NCBI RefSeq assembly: GCF_005047655.1
Contig: NZ_SUKF01000003.1
Coordinates: forward strand, 434,001 to 498,000
From: Sinimarinibacterium arenosum
GTDB taxonomy: Bacteria; Pseudomonadota; Gammaproteobacteria; Nevskiales; Nevskiaceae
Direction of reading: 5' to 3'
Length of the DNA: 64,000 nucleotides
Shown in pieces: positions 39,586-48,185 of this stretch (position 1 is the stretch's first letter; every line of letters starts with the position of its first letter). The notes beneath the pieces were generated by a model. The model was not told the DNA's origin and searched no databases. It saw nothing but the letters and a program-made list of their open reading frames with translations. Position numbers and translations under genes: made by a program.

Positions 39586-39647
39586 GAGTCTGTGGCCCGG
39601 TATCCTTGCTGACTCACATTCAGCTTGGCCACCGGGACCACAGACTC
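39586..39647 (+). repeat. Long inverted repeat abutting a start codon
   Basis: Arm 39586-39601 (GAGTCTGTGGCCCGGT) pairs with 39631-39647 as a 10 + 6 bp stem with one bulged base and a 29-base loop. The 3' arm ends at the base before the ATG of the gene at 39648 and includes its only ribosome-site-like stretch (GGGA). It could terminate the DUF3604 transcript or occlude translation of the next gene. Confidence 0.65.
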
Positions 39648-40880
39648 ATGACTGATACGCCGCTGCAGATTGTTGTTTTTGGCGCCACCAGTTTCGTCGG
39701 CCAGATCCTGAGCCGCTATCTGTTCAACCGCTACGGCAACAACGGTGAGCTGCGCTGGGCCATTGCCGGTCGTTCGCACGCCAAGCTGGCGCAATTGCGC
39801 TCTTCGCTGGGTGCCGGAGCGGAATCGCTGCCGATCATCGTCGCCGACGCCGCCGACGAATCTGCGCTGGAAGCGATGTGCGCCAGCACGCGCGTGGTTG
39901 TTTCCACGGTTGGCCCCTATGCGCTGTACGGCTCGCCACTGGTCGGCGTCTGCGCGCACAGCGGCACCGACTATTGCGATCTGACCGGCGAGGTGCAATG
40001 GATCCGGCGCATGATCGATGCCCATGAAGCCACCGCCCGCGCCAGCGGCGCGCGCATCGTGCATTGCTGCGGCTTCGACTCGGTGCCCTCCGACATGGGC
40101 GTGCATTTTCTGCAACGCGAATCGATGCGAGTGCATGGCCAGCCGTGCACACGGGTGAAACTTCGGATCAAGGCGATGCGTGGCGGCGCCTCCGGTGGCA
40201 CCGTCGCCAGTCTGATGAACGTGGTCCGCGAGATTTCCGCCGACCCGGAAGTCCGCAAGCTGATGGTCGATCCTTTCGCGGTCTGTCCGGACCGGGGCAA
40301 GGGACGCCCGAAGCAGCCTGAGGTCCGTTTCTCCGAATTCGATCCAGATTGCGGCAGCTGGCTCGGTCCATTTGTGATGGCGGGGATCAACACCCGCATC
40401 GTCCACCGCAGCAACGCGCTGTCCGGTGACGCCTATGGCCATGACTTTGTCTACGACGAGGCGATGATGACCGGCCCGGGCTCCAAGGGACGCATGGCGG
40501 CGGCCGGTATCGCGCTGGGTTTGGGCGGATTCGTCGCAGCTGCCATGTTGCCGCCGGCACGCTGGGTGCTGGAACGTTATGTCGTGCCGAAGCCTGGTGA
40601 GGGCCCGAGTCCCGAGGCGCAGGCCAATGGGTTCTACGATTTCCGTTTCTACGGTCACACCGCCGATGGCCAGACCGTCAAGGTCAAGGTCACCGGCGAC
40701 CGCGATCCGGGCTATGGCTCGACCGCCAAGATCCTCGGCGAAGCGGCGGCATGCCTGGCTCGGGACATCTCCAAGCAGGACTGTGTGGGCGGAATCTGGA
40801 CCCCGGCGACAGCCATGGGTGATCGTCTGATTGAGCGTTTGCGCGCGCATGCAGGGCTCACCTTCACGGTGCTCGACTGA
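39648..40880 (+). CDS. Saccharopine dehydrogenase-like/trans-enoyl reductase family
   Basis: 410 residues from ATG 39648. N-terminal Rossmann fold with VVFGATSFVGQILSRYL and the following RLxxL-type helix; then CDLTGEVQWIRRMI and HCCGFDSVPSDMG motifs typical of the saccharopine-dehydrogenase-like group that includes mycobacterial trans-acting enoyl reductase (Rv2449c-like). A hydrophobic segment lies at about 285-305. In mycobacteria this group acts in lipid synthesis, which would fit the lipid-type genes nearby, but substrate assignment is inference. Preceded by a long inverted repeat ending at the start codon. Confidence 0.85.
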   Translation: MTDTPLQIVVFGATSFVGQILSRYLFNRYGNNGELRWAIAGRSHAKLAQLRSSLGAGAESLPIIVADAADESALEAMCASTRVVVSTVGPYALYGSPLVGVCAHSGTDYCDLTGEVQWIRRMIDAHEATARASGARIVHCCGFDSVPSDMGVHFLQRESMRVHGQPCTRVKLRIKAMRGGASGGTVASLMNVVREISADPEVRKLMVDPFAVCPDRGKGRPKQPEVRFSEFDPDCGSWLGPFVMAGINTRIVHRSNALSGDAYGHDFVYDEAMMTGPGSKGRMAAAGIALGLGGFVAAAMLPPARWVLERYVVPKPGEGPSPEAQANGFYDFRFYGHTADGQTVKVKVTGDRDPGYGSTAKILGEAAACLARDISKQDCVGGIWTPATAMGDRLIERLRAHAGLTFTVLD

Positions 40881-40923
40881 GTCCACAGCAACGCCGCACG
40901 AAACCTAAAACGGGAAGCATTGA

Positions 40924-41877
40924 ATGGCCGCAGGCACACTGCTGACGCTGCTGGACGACATCGCGACCTTGCTCGACGATGTCAGTGTGATGACCAAGGT
41001 CGCGGCCAAGAAAACCGCGGGGGTTCTGGGCGACGATCTGGCGCTGAACGCGCAACAGGTTGCCGGGGTCAAGGCCGATCGCGAACTGCCGGTGGTCTGG
41101 GCGGTAGCCAAGGGATCACTGCGCAACAAGTTGATCCTCGTGCCCAGTGCGCTGCTGATCAGTGCCGTCGCACCGTGGGCGATCACGCCGTTGCTGATGC
41201 TGGGTGGCGCATTCCTGTGTTTCGAGGGCTTCGAGAAAATCGCGCATCGCTGGCTGCATCCGCAGGATGAGGCTCAAAACGAGCACAACGAACATCTGCG
41301 GGCCCTGGCCGATCCGCAGATCGATCTGGTTGCCTACGAACGCGACAAGATCCGCGGGGCAGTGCGCACAGATTTCATTCTCTCGGCGGAGATCGTCGTC
41401 ATCACGCTGGGCACCGTTGCGGACGCCGCGTTTGGCTCACGTGTGGCGGTGCTGTCGGGGGTCGCGGTCATCATGACGATTGGCGTCTACGGACTGGTCG
41501 CCGGCATCGTCAAGCTCGACGACGCCGGGCTGTATCTGAGCCAGCGTGCGGGCCAGCTGACGCAACGTATCGGTCGCGCGCTGCTGGGGCTGGCGCCGAG
41601 ACTGATGCAGGCACTGTCGGTGGCCGGAACGGCCGCGATGTTCCTGGTGGGCGGCGGCATCCTCGCGCATGGCGTGCCGCTGCTGCATCACGCCGTGGAG
41701 GCGCTCACGCACAGCTTGCACGGCATCCCGACCGTCGGTGGCATGCTCGCCGCGGTGGCGCCGACCTTGTTGAATGCACTGCTGGGCGTCGCCGCCGGGG
41801 CGCTGGTGACACTGCTGGTGCTGGGTGGGGAACGCCTGCGCGCTGCCCGCCGCACTTCGGCCTCGGCGGACACGTAG
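40924..41877 (+). CDS. DUF808/YedI family membrane protein
   Basis: 317 residues. Begins with the highly conserved [20 protein letters not shown] and [15 protein letters not shown] stretches of DUF808 (E. coli YedI), followed by about six membrane helices. Function unknown in the family. It lies 43 bases after the saccharopine-dehydrogenase-like gene and ends at a strong hairpin shared with the convergent MBL-fold gene. Confidence 0.92.
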   Translation: MAAGTLLTLLDDIATLLDDVSVMTKVAAKKTAGVLGDDLALNAQQVAGVKADRELPVVWAVAKGSLRNKLILVPSALLISAVAPWAITPLLMLGGAFLCFEGFEKIAHRWLHPQDEAQNEHNEHLRALADPQIDLVAYERDKIRGAVRTDFILSAEIVVITLGTVADAAFGSRVAVLSGVAVIMTIGVYGLVAGIVKLDDAGLYLSQRAGQLTQRIGRALLGLAPRLMQALSVAGTAAMFLVGGGILAHGVPLLHHAVEALTHSLHGIPTVGGMLAAVAPTLLNALLGVAAGALVTLLVLGGERLRAARRTSASADT

Positions 41878-41882
41878 ATTCT

Positions 41883-41917
41883 CTCCAGCCCGCCGTCAGC
41901 TGGTGGGCGGGCTGGAG
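41883..41917. terminator. Bidirectional hairpin between convergent genes
   Basis: CTCCAGCCCGCC (41883-41894) pairs perfectly with GGCGGGCTGGAG (41906-41917), a 12-bp GC-rich stem with an 11-base loop. It sits between the stops of the YedI-type gene and the convergent MBL-fold gene. There is no clear T run, so termination strength is uncertain. Confidence 0.7.
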
Positions 41918-41948
41918 ATGATCAGACCTGCGAGAGCGTGCGCAGCAC

Positions 41949-43031
41949 TCAGGGCTTCAACACGCTAACTTGCGCGGGTGTGCCATCCAGCGGCAGTTCG
42001 ATCAGGGTGCCGTCCTGCGCCAGCACCACGCCCTTGCTGCGGATCTCGGCCACGCCTCGCAGAAACGCCATTTCGGCAATCCGGTTCGGTGGCGGCGGGG
42101 TCAGGTGATACATCAGCAACAGCGGCACGCCGGCTTCGTTGGCGACTTCTGCGGCTTCAACCGGGCTGGTGTGATAGCTCGGAATGTCCGCCATGACCTT
42201 GGCATAGCGGGTGCGGCCCAGATCGGCGGCGGCCGCCTGAATCTGTCCCACCATCTGCTGGTTCTGCGCTTCATGTGCCAGCAGGTCGGCGCCCTTGGCG
42301 GCGCGGATCAGGTTGGCGTCCTTGATGGTGTCACCGCTGATCACCAGTGAGCGACCTTTGTAGTCGAAGCGATAGCCGACCGCCGGAGAGATCGGCGTGT
42401 GCGTGACCGGAAACACGCTGACCTTGAGGTCGCCGTCGACGAATGCCTCGGTCATGCTGCCGTCCGCAGACAGGCTCAAGGTATGCGCCTGCATCAAGCC
42501 ATCGTCCGGCGACAGCATCTCGGCGCCGTGGTGTGCCACGCGATAGCCGCGATCCAGTGCGTAGGCCTGCTGGAATCCGTCAACCACCTGCTCGACGCCG
42601 GTCGGTCCGTAGACCTGCAGCGGCGCGCCACGGCCGGCAACCCAGGTCTGCAGGTTGAATTCGCCCAGTTCGCCGATGTGATCGGAATGAAAGTGGGTCA
42701 GGAACACGCCGCCGATACGATCGCCCGGAATACGCAGCAGCGCCAGCCGGTTCCAGGAGCCGGGGCCGGTATCGACGACATAGAACTTGCCGCCGGCGAT
42801 CACCGTTAGACACGGGCGGGCGCGATCCGGATCCGGAAACGGCGATGAACTGCCGCAGACCAGCAGGCGCAAGGCGTCGTCAGCGAACAGCGGCTGCCGG
42901 TCTGTGGTCGACAGACGCGAACGGATGACCTTGTCGATCAGAACGTCCTGCACTGGCGGGATCTGCAACACGCCGATGCTGAGCACAATCAGCAACGCCA
43001 ATGCGAAAAACGCCTTGATACCCGTCTGCAT
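41949..43031 (-). CDS. MBL-fold metallo-hydrolase, membrane-anchored or exported
   Basis: 360 residues from ATG 43031. N-terminal hydrophobic segment (about 6-25) followed by a metallo-beta-lactamase fold close to the RNase Z/arylsulfatase side of the superfamily: CGSSSPFPDPDRARPCL, the metal motif LTHFHSDHIGE, YGPTGVEQVV, and VISGDT. Export argues against an RNA substrate and for an esterase or sulfatase-like activity. It is divergent from the second parvulin-HupE-DUF3604 module, and operator site B lies 24 bases upstream of its ATG. Confidence 0.85.
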   Translation of the reverse strand: MQTGIKAFFALALLIVLSIGVLQIPPVQDVLIDKVIRSRLSTTDRQPLFADDALRLLVCGSSSPFPDPDRARPCLTVIAGGKFYVVDTGPGSWNRLALLRIPGDRIGGVFLTHFHSDHIGELGEFNLQTWVAGRGAPLQVYGPTGVEQVVDGFQQAYALDRGYRVAHHGAEMLSPDDGLMQAHTLSLSADGSMTEAFVDGDLKVSVFPVTHTPISPAVGYRFDYKGRSLVISGDTIKDANLIRAAKGADLLAHEAQNQQMVGQIQAAAADLGRTRYAKVMADIPSYHTSPVEAAEVANEAGVPLLLMYHLTPPPPNRIAEMAFLRGVAEIRSKGVVLAQDGTLIELPLDGTPAQVSVLKP

Positions 43032-43054
43032 AACATTCTCTCGGATTCTTGATA

Positions 43055-43084
43055 TTGACACAGTGTAAACAATAGTCATCTAAT
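43055..43084. promoter_or_regulatory. Shared operator, site B, overlapping a promoter
   Basis: TTGACA-CAG-TGTAAA followed by C (43055-43070), a 6-3-6 inverted repeat with one mismatch. The left half is also a perfect -35 hexamer: 18 bases on lies TCTAAT (43079-43084), a 5/6 -10 match reading toward the parvulin gene at 43116. Binding here would block that promoter and probably the divergent one to the MBL-fold gene. Confidence 0.65.
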
Positions 43085-43115
43085 GGCGTCAAGCACGAAG
43101 TGGGGGAACTTCGAC

Positions 43116-43907
43116 ATGCGCCTACAAAAATTCATCGACGCGCTGAGCCGCCTGCAGCACCGTCACGCGCCATTATTGTTTCTTGCGCTCGGCGCTGCGC
43201 TGTTTGCCGCAGATATCCTGCACCGCTCGACACCGCCGCTGGTCGCGCCGGATGCCGCCGCAGGGCAGGGTGCAACGCGCTGGCTTGAGGATGAAGTGCT
43301 GTACCGGGAAGCCCTTGCGCGTGGACTCGATGACGGCGACCTGATTGTACGGCGACGCCTGGCGCAGAAGATGCGCCTGCTGCTGGAGACTGGGGTCGAT
43401 GTCGCCGAGCCGGATGCGAACACACTCCAACACTGGATCGACACGCACGCCGAGCGCTATGGCGGCGTTACGCAGCTGTCGATGGACCATGTTTTCCTGT
43501 CCCGCGCACGACATGACACTGAGCTCGAGCAGGACGCAGAGCGTGTTGCTGCACGCCTGCGTGCAGACAACGACGTGGGTGACTTTGCCGCGCTCAGCGA
43601 TCCGCACCCGGCGTCGACCCGTATCGACAACGCCAGCAGTCACGATACCGAGCGTCTGTTCGGCAAGGCGCTGGCGCAGCAGCTTGCGCAGCTGCCGGAG
43701 GGTGGCTGGCAAGGACCGCTGTCGTCGCCGTTGGGCCTGCATCTCGTCCGTATCCGCTCACGCCAGCTGCAGACGCCGGACTACGCTGCGGTTCAGGCGC
43801 GCGCGCAGCGCGACTATCTGATCGAACAACGTCGTTTGCACACGCAGGACGCGCTGAAAGCCCTGATGACGCGGTATGGCGTCGCTGACGCCGGTGCGTC
43901 GTCATGA
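43116..43907 (+). CDS. Parvulin-like (PPIC) peptidyl-prolyl isomerase, module 2
   Basis: 263 residues from ATG 43116, which has a GGGGGA ribosome site; an ATG at 43083 lacks one and falls in the promoter. N-terminal membrane helix (about 16-36, PLLFLALGAALFAADIL), SurA-like helical region, then a parvulin-type domain at about 125-230 (TQLSMDHVFLSRARHD and GPLSSPLGLHLVRIRSR), better preserved than in module 1. Overlaps the HupE-like gene (ATGA). Likely helps fold an exported partner, plausibly the DUF3604 protein. Confidence 0.8.
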   Translation: MRLQKFIDALSRLQHRHAPLLFLALGAALFAADILHRSTPPLVAPDAAAGQGATRWLEDEVLYREALARGLDDGDLIVRRRLAQKMRLLLETGVDVAEPDANTLQHWIDTHAERYGGVTQLSMDHVFLSRARHDTELEQDAERVAARLRADNDVGDFAALSDPHPASTRIDNASSHDTERLFGKALAQQLAQLPEGGWQGPLSSPLGLHLVRIRSRQLQTPDYAAVQARAQRDYLIEQRRLHTQDALKALMTRYGVADAGASS

Positions 43908-44929
43908 TCGAGTCGTCACGGCGCCGAAAATTCCCTCATGGCTTCGTTGCGGCCGGACTGTTGCTGACTCTGCTCAGCACTGCGGCTGCGGGCCATGCGA
44001 TGAACAGCGCCCAGTGGCGTCTGGTTCAACGCGACACGCAGACCTGGGACAGCCGCTTGCGCCTGCCGGAGGACTTCGAAGGACGCCTGCTGTCGCTGCA
44101 TCCGCAGTGGCCGGCGGACTGCGAGCGCCGCGGTGAACCACATCTGCAGCCTGCCGATGAAGGTACGCTGATGTCATGGACGCTGGACTGCCCGCAAGGA
44201 CTGCAGGGTGCCCTGGGCCTGAGCGGCTTCAGCGTGCAGCTGCCGGACGCGATCCTGCTGGTCGAACCCTTGCATGGCGCGCCGCGCTACGCAGTGCTGT
44301 CGGCGACGCGCCCACAGTGGCGCATGGACACACCGCCCGAAGCACCGCCGGTGCCGCACTATCTGGGGCTCGGCGTCGAGCACATCCTGCTCGGCCCCGA
44401 TCATCTGCTGTTCGTGCTGGGGCTTTGGGCGCTGTGGCGCCGCGGCGGGCGCAGTGTGCGTGCGCTGGTCGGCACCCTGACCGCGTTTACCGCGGCGCAC
44501 TCGATCACGCTGGCCGGAGCTGCCCTCGGTCATTGGTCGCTGCCGTCGGGGGCCGTCGAAGCCAGCATCGCAGCGTCGATCCTGCTGCTGGCAATTGATC
44601 TGGCGTTCCACCCGCCGACCGCAGGCGCAGCTGCACCCAGCGGCGTGTCACGCCATCTGTCCGTGTTTGCGTTCGGCTTCGGCTTGCTGCACGGCTTCGG
44701 CTTCGCCGGCGCGCTGGCGCAGATCGGTCTGCCCGAGCATGCGCAGGTCTGGGCGCTGGCCGCATTCAATCTCGGCGTCGAGGCGGGCCAGCTGCTGTTC
44801 GTGCTGGCGTTGATGCTGCTGGCGCACGCGCTGCGCCCGTTGCAGCGCTGGGCGCCGGTGGCGCTGTGTCTCTACGGCAGCGTCGCCGCGTACTGGTTGA
44901 TCCAGCGCAGTGCGACGGTTTTTACATAA
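43904..44929 (+). CDS. HupE/UreJ-family membrane protein, module 2
   Basis: 341 residues, signal peptide at about 12-32, an exported domain to about 145, then about six or seven hydrophobic segments. Shares with the module 1 protein the motifs EHILLGPDHLLFVLG, AHSITLAGAALG and LLHGFGFAGALAQ, which carry the conserved histidines. ATG overlaps the parvulin stop. DUF3604 follows after 20 bases. Metal handling is likely from the family; which metal is unknown. Confidence 0.87.
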   Translation: MIESSRRRKFPHGFVAAGLLLTLLSTAAAGHAMNSAQWRLVQRDTQTWDSRLRLPEDFEGRLLSLHPQWPADCERRGEPHLQPADEGTLMSWTLDCPQGLQGALGLSGFSVQLPDAILLVEPLHGAPRYAVLSATRPQWRMDTPPEAPPVPHYLGLGVEHILLGPDHLLFVLGLWALWRRGGRSVRALVGTLTAFTAAHSITLAGAALGHWSLPSGAVEASIAASILLLAIDLAFHPPTAGAAAPSGVSRHLSVFAFGFGLLHGFGFAGALAQIGLPEHAQVWALAAFNLGVEAGQLLFVLALMLLAHALRPLQRWAPVALCLYGSVAAYWLIQRSATVFT

Positions 44930-44949
44930 GAACGATTCGGGGGAGCGGT

Positions 44950-47211
44950 ATGAGTGTTCGTATACAGATTGCCACACCGCTGGCTGCACTGATGCTGGCA
45001 GCCTGCGGTGCGTCGACGACGCCGGAGAATCTGCCCACAGCGCCGGGGCAGCCGGGAAGCGTTGCCGGGGATTGCGGACCCCTGGTCGCCGGGCAGAAGC
45101 AGGCGCTGTTCGGCGATCTGCACGTGCATACCAGCGATTCCTTCGATACCTACTTCTTCAACTCCATCAACGGTCCACGCGACGCGATCCGCTTCGCCAA
45201 GGGCGAGCCTGCGGGCTATCCGGCAGGCGATGACGATCCGAATACGCCCGACCACTACGAGCAGCTCGACCGCCCGCTGGACTTCGTCGCCATCACCGAC
45301 CACGCCGAATTTCTCGGCGCGTTCAAGACTCTGTGCGAACTGAACGGTACCGTGCCGGCCGGCACCAATCCCGCCTGCGAGATCATCGGCAATAGCATCC
45401 GCGGTGACATTCGCGCCTTTGTCGAAGGCCGCACGACGCCGTTCCAGATCGCGCTGCAGGCACTGCTGGCGGAGAGCCCGACCGATCGCCCGGCCTGGGC
45501 CGAGCAGCAGCGCATCACCGACGAGGAATACCAGCCGTGCACCTTCAGCACCCTGCATGGTTACGAGTACAGCTCCAACAAGCGCGGCCAGATGCTGCAC
45601 CGGAATGTGATCTTCCGTGGTGACGCCGATCAGGTGCCGGACGTCGTCTACGGATCGGCTACCGCGCTGACCGGCATTGACGACCGCAATGCCAATGACG
45701 AGTGGATGCTGTTCGATCATCTGCAGGACAACTGCGGCGGCATGCCGGACTGTCGCGTGCTGACGATTCCGCACAGCGCCAATCTGTCGGACGGTCGCTT
45801 CTTCATGCCACGCGATTTCGCTACCGGGCTGCCGCCGGGCCGCGATGGCGTCGCACTGACGCAGGCCGACGCAGAACTGCGTCGAGGCTATGACCGCGTG
45901 CTGGAGATCTATCAGCACAAGGGCGCGTCCGAATGCGCCGCCGGTCTTGAAGGCAACTACCTTGAAGGCGAGGAGACGCACTGCGACTTCGAGCTGACCA
46001 AGAACGTCTGCGCAGGGCAGCCCGACGATCCGCCCGGCTGCGCGCGTTATTGCACCGGAGACCCGGCACACGACCCGAGCTTCTGCTCACTGCGGCAGGC
46101 GCCGACCTACCTGACGCGGATCTGCGAAACCGTCGGTCCGGACGGCGCCTCAGGCCCCGCCGACAACTGCACTGCACCGCTGGACTATTTCCGCAACGCC
46201 ATGGCGGAGGGGTTCACGCTGCGCGCGCTCCTCGGCGTCAATCCGTATCGGCAAGGCATCATCGCCTCGACCGACACCCATAACGGCACGCCCGGCATGG
46301 TGCGCGAACGTCGCTATCCGGGACACGGTGGCGTGCTCGAGGACGAGCCCAAGGATCACCTCGGTCAGTGGGACTGCGACAACAGCAACCGCGCGATCAA
46401 TCCGGAAGACCCGGCCGATCCCGACAACTGCACCAACCGCGTGTTTCTCGATCGCGCACGCGGCTTCGGCTCCGGCGGACTGGCCGGAGTCTGGACCGCG
46501 GAAAACACGCGCGAGCAGATCTGGGATGCGGTCTATCGCGGCGAAACATTCGGCACATCCGGACCGCGCATCCGCATCCGCATGCAATCGAGCTGGACGC
46601 CGCCGCCGGACGACATCTGCGCACGGCTGGCCCAGGGTGGCGACAGCGTCACCTCCACCGATGGCGCCATCATGGGCGGCGATCTGCCGCAGCCTCCGGC
46701 AGGGGCCACCGCACCGTACCTCACCGTGTGGGCGATACAAGATCCCGGTGGCGACCAACCCGGACTACCGCTTCAGGGCCTGGACGTCATCAAGGGCACG
46801 CTCAACGCCAGTGGCGAACCCAAGGTGCACGTCTACGAAAACGTGGCAAAGACGCCGCATCCGGTCGAGCAACCGGCCGCTGACTGTTCGGTGGCACCGG
46901 GCAATCATCCTGAGCAGTTCTGCGTGACCTGGCAGGATCCGGATTTCCACGCTGACCGCGACGCTTACTGGTATGCCCGCGTGCGCGAGATTCCGAGTTG
47001 CCGCTGGAGCACTTATCTCTGCGTCAGCTCCGGGGTCGACTGTGCCGCTCTGAGCCCGGCCAACGGCATCTTTCCGGACGACACCGGCTGGCATGGCTAT
47101 GAAGGCTGCTGCCGCATTGAGGGCGAGCCGGGCTCGTTCCACGGCAGCAACATCTTCTCCACGCTCGAAGAACGTGCATGGGCGTCGCCGGTGTGGTTCG
47201 AACATCCCTGA
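44950..47211 (+). CDS. DUF3604 predicted PHP-like lipoprotein, module 2
   Basis: 753 residues from ATG 44950 with ribosome site GGGGGAGCGG. A lipobox LAAC (16-19) predicts a lipid-anchored Cys19, unlike the module 1 paralogue. PHP-like motifs: FGDLHVHT (54-61), ITDHAE (115-120) and STDTHNGTPG in the middle; the conserved C-terminal segment LEERAWASPVW closes the protein. Many cysteines (for example CARYCTGDPAHDPSFC) imply disulfides. Length is almost equal to the paralogue. A periplasmic or surface metal-dependent hydrolase is the best guess. The SDR gene follows after 59 bases. Confidence 0.87.
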   Translation: MSVRIQIATPLAALMLAACGASTTPENLPTAPGQPGSVAGDCGPLVAGQKQALFGDLHVHTSDSFDTYFFNSINGPRDAIRFAKGEPAGYPAGDDDPNTPDHYEQLDRPLDFVAITDHAEFLGAFKTLCELNGTVPAGTNPACEIIGNSIRGDIRAFVEGRTTPFQIALQALLAESPTDRPAWAEQQRITDEEYQPCTFSTLHGYEYSSNKRGQMLHRNVIFRGDADQVPDVVYGSATALTGIDDRNANDEWMLFDHLQDNCGGMPDCRVLTIPHSANLSDGRFFMPRDFATGLPPGRDGVALTQADAELRRGYDRVLEIYQHKGASECAAGLEGNYLEGEETHCDFELTKNVCAGQPDDPPGCARYCTGDPAHDPSFCSLRQAPTYLTRICETVGPDGASGPADNCTAPLDYFRNAMAEGFTLRALLGVNPYRQGIIASTDTHNGTPGMVRERRYPGHGGVLEDEPKDHLGQWDCDNSNRAINPEDPADPDNCTNRVFLDRARGFGSGGLAGVWTAENTREQIWDAVYRGETFGTSGPRIRIRMQSSWTPPPDDICARLAQGGDSVTSTDGAIMGGDLPQPPAGATAPYLTVWAIQDPGGDQPGLPLQGLDVIKGTLNASGEPKVHVYENVAKTPHPVEQPAADCSVAPGNHPEQFCVTWQDPDFHADRDAYWYARVREIPSCRWSTYLCVSSGVDCAALSPANGIFPDDTGWHGYEGCCRIEGEPGSFHGSNIFSTLEERAWASPVWFEHP

Positions 47212-47270
47212 GCTGCGTTTCCGCGCGGCGCACACCACAAACCTTTTCATTCATTTTTATCGAGCGATTC

Positions 47271-48131
47271 ATGATCAATAATTTCACCGACAAGCTGTGC
47301 GTGATCACCGGCGGCTCCAGCGGCATCGGCCTGGCCATCGCCGAGGCCCTGGCCGGTGAGCGCGCGCGCCTGCTGTTGGTTGCGCGCGACAGCGCCGCAC
47401 TGCAGACCGCGGCCGAACATCTGCGCAAGCTTGGCGCTGCCGAAGTGCAGACGCTCAGTGCCGATGTCAGCCGCGACGACGACATGGCGCGGCTGGGTCC
47501 GGCGATTGCTCAGATGGGCGAGGCTGCCGATCTGCTGGTGCAGAGTGCTGGCATCGTCAGCGGTGGACTGGTGCATGAGGTGCCGCTGGACGAATGGCGC
47601 CGCCTGCACGACATCAATGTGCTGGGCGTGGTGCGCGGGATCGATGCGGTGCTGCCCGCCATGCTCGCGCGTGCGCAGCGCAGCGGCGAGGGCGGACACA
47701 TCGTCAACATCGCTTCGGCCGCCGGTCTGCTGGGTTTCCCGGGGCTGGCCGCCTACGGCGCCACAAAGGCTGCGGTGGTCGGTCTGACCGAAAGCCTGCG
47801 CGGCGAAATCGCCAGCAGCGGAATCGGCGTCACCGCTGTGTGCCCCGGTTTCGTCCGCACGCCGATTGCCAGCAAGCTGCAACTGTTCGGCCGCATGAAC
47901 AATCCACGCACGCAGCGCGGCGTGCAGCAGTGGTTCGAACGCAACAAGCTCGATGCCAATGTGGTCGCGCGGCGTACGCTCAACGCGATTCGCAAAAACC
48001 GCCGGCTGGTTGTTGTCGGTCGCGACGCCGAATCCGGCTACTGGACCAAGCGCGTCGCACCCGGCGTGCTCGAGCGCTTTCTGTCAAAAATGACGGCGTC
48101 GATGGGCCGGCGTGCGGCATCACCAAACTGA
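47271..48131 (+). CDS. Short-chain dehydrogenase/reductase
   Basis: 286 residues from ATG 47271. Cofactor motif TGGSSGIG at 13-20, catalytic YGATKAA in the middle, and a substrate-binding C-terminal extension of about 60 residues, as in SDRs annotated for lipid or steroid substrates. Follows the DUF3604 gene on the same strand and probably ends its transcript; a hairpin separates it from the convergent DsbA-like gene. Confidence 0.92.
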   Translation: MINNFTDKLCVITGGSSGIGLAIAEALAGERARLLLVARDSAALQTAAEHLRKLGAAEVQTLSADVSRDDDMARLGPAIAQMGEAADLLVQSAGIVSGGLVHEVPLDEWRRLHDINVLGVVRGIDAVLPAMLARAQRSGEGGHIVNIASAAGLLGFPGLAAYGATKAAVVGLTESLRGEIASSGIGVTAVCPGFVRTPIASKLQLFGRMNNPRTQRGVQQWFERNKLDANVVARRTLNAIRKNRRLVVVGRDAESGYWTKRVAPGVLERFLSKMTASMGRRAASPN

Positions 48132-48143
48132 CGCGTGCTGGAG

Positions 48144-48172
48144 CTTGGGGTAAGCCCGCGGCAAACCCCAAG
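48144..48172. terminator. Hairpin between convergent genes
   Basis: CTTGGGGT (48144-48151) pairs with ACCCCAAG (48165-48172) around a 13-base loop, between the SDR gene and the convergent DsbA-like gene. No T run on either side. Confidence 0.5.
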
Positions 48173-48185
48173 ACCCCGCATCCGC

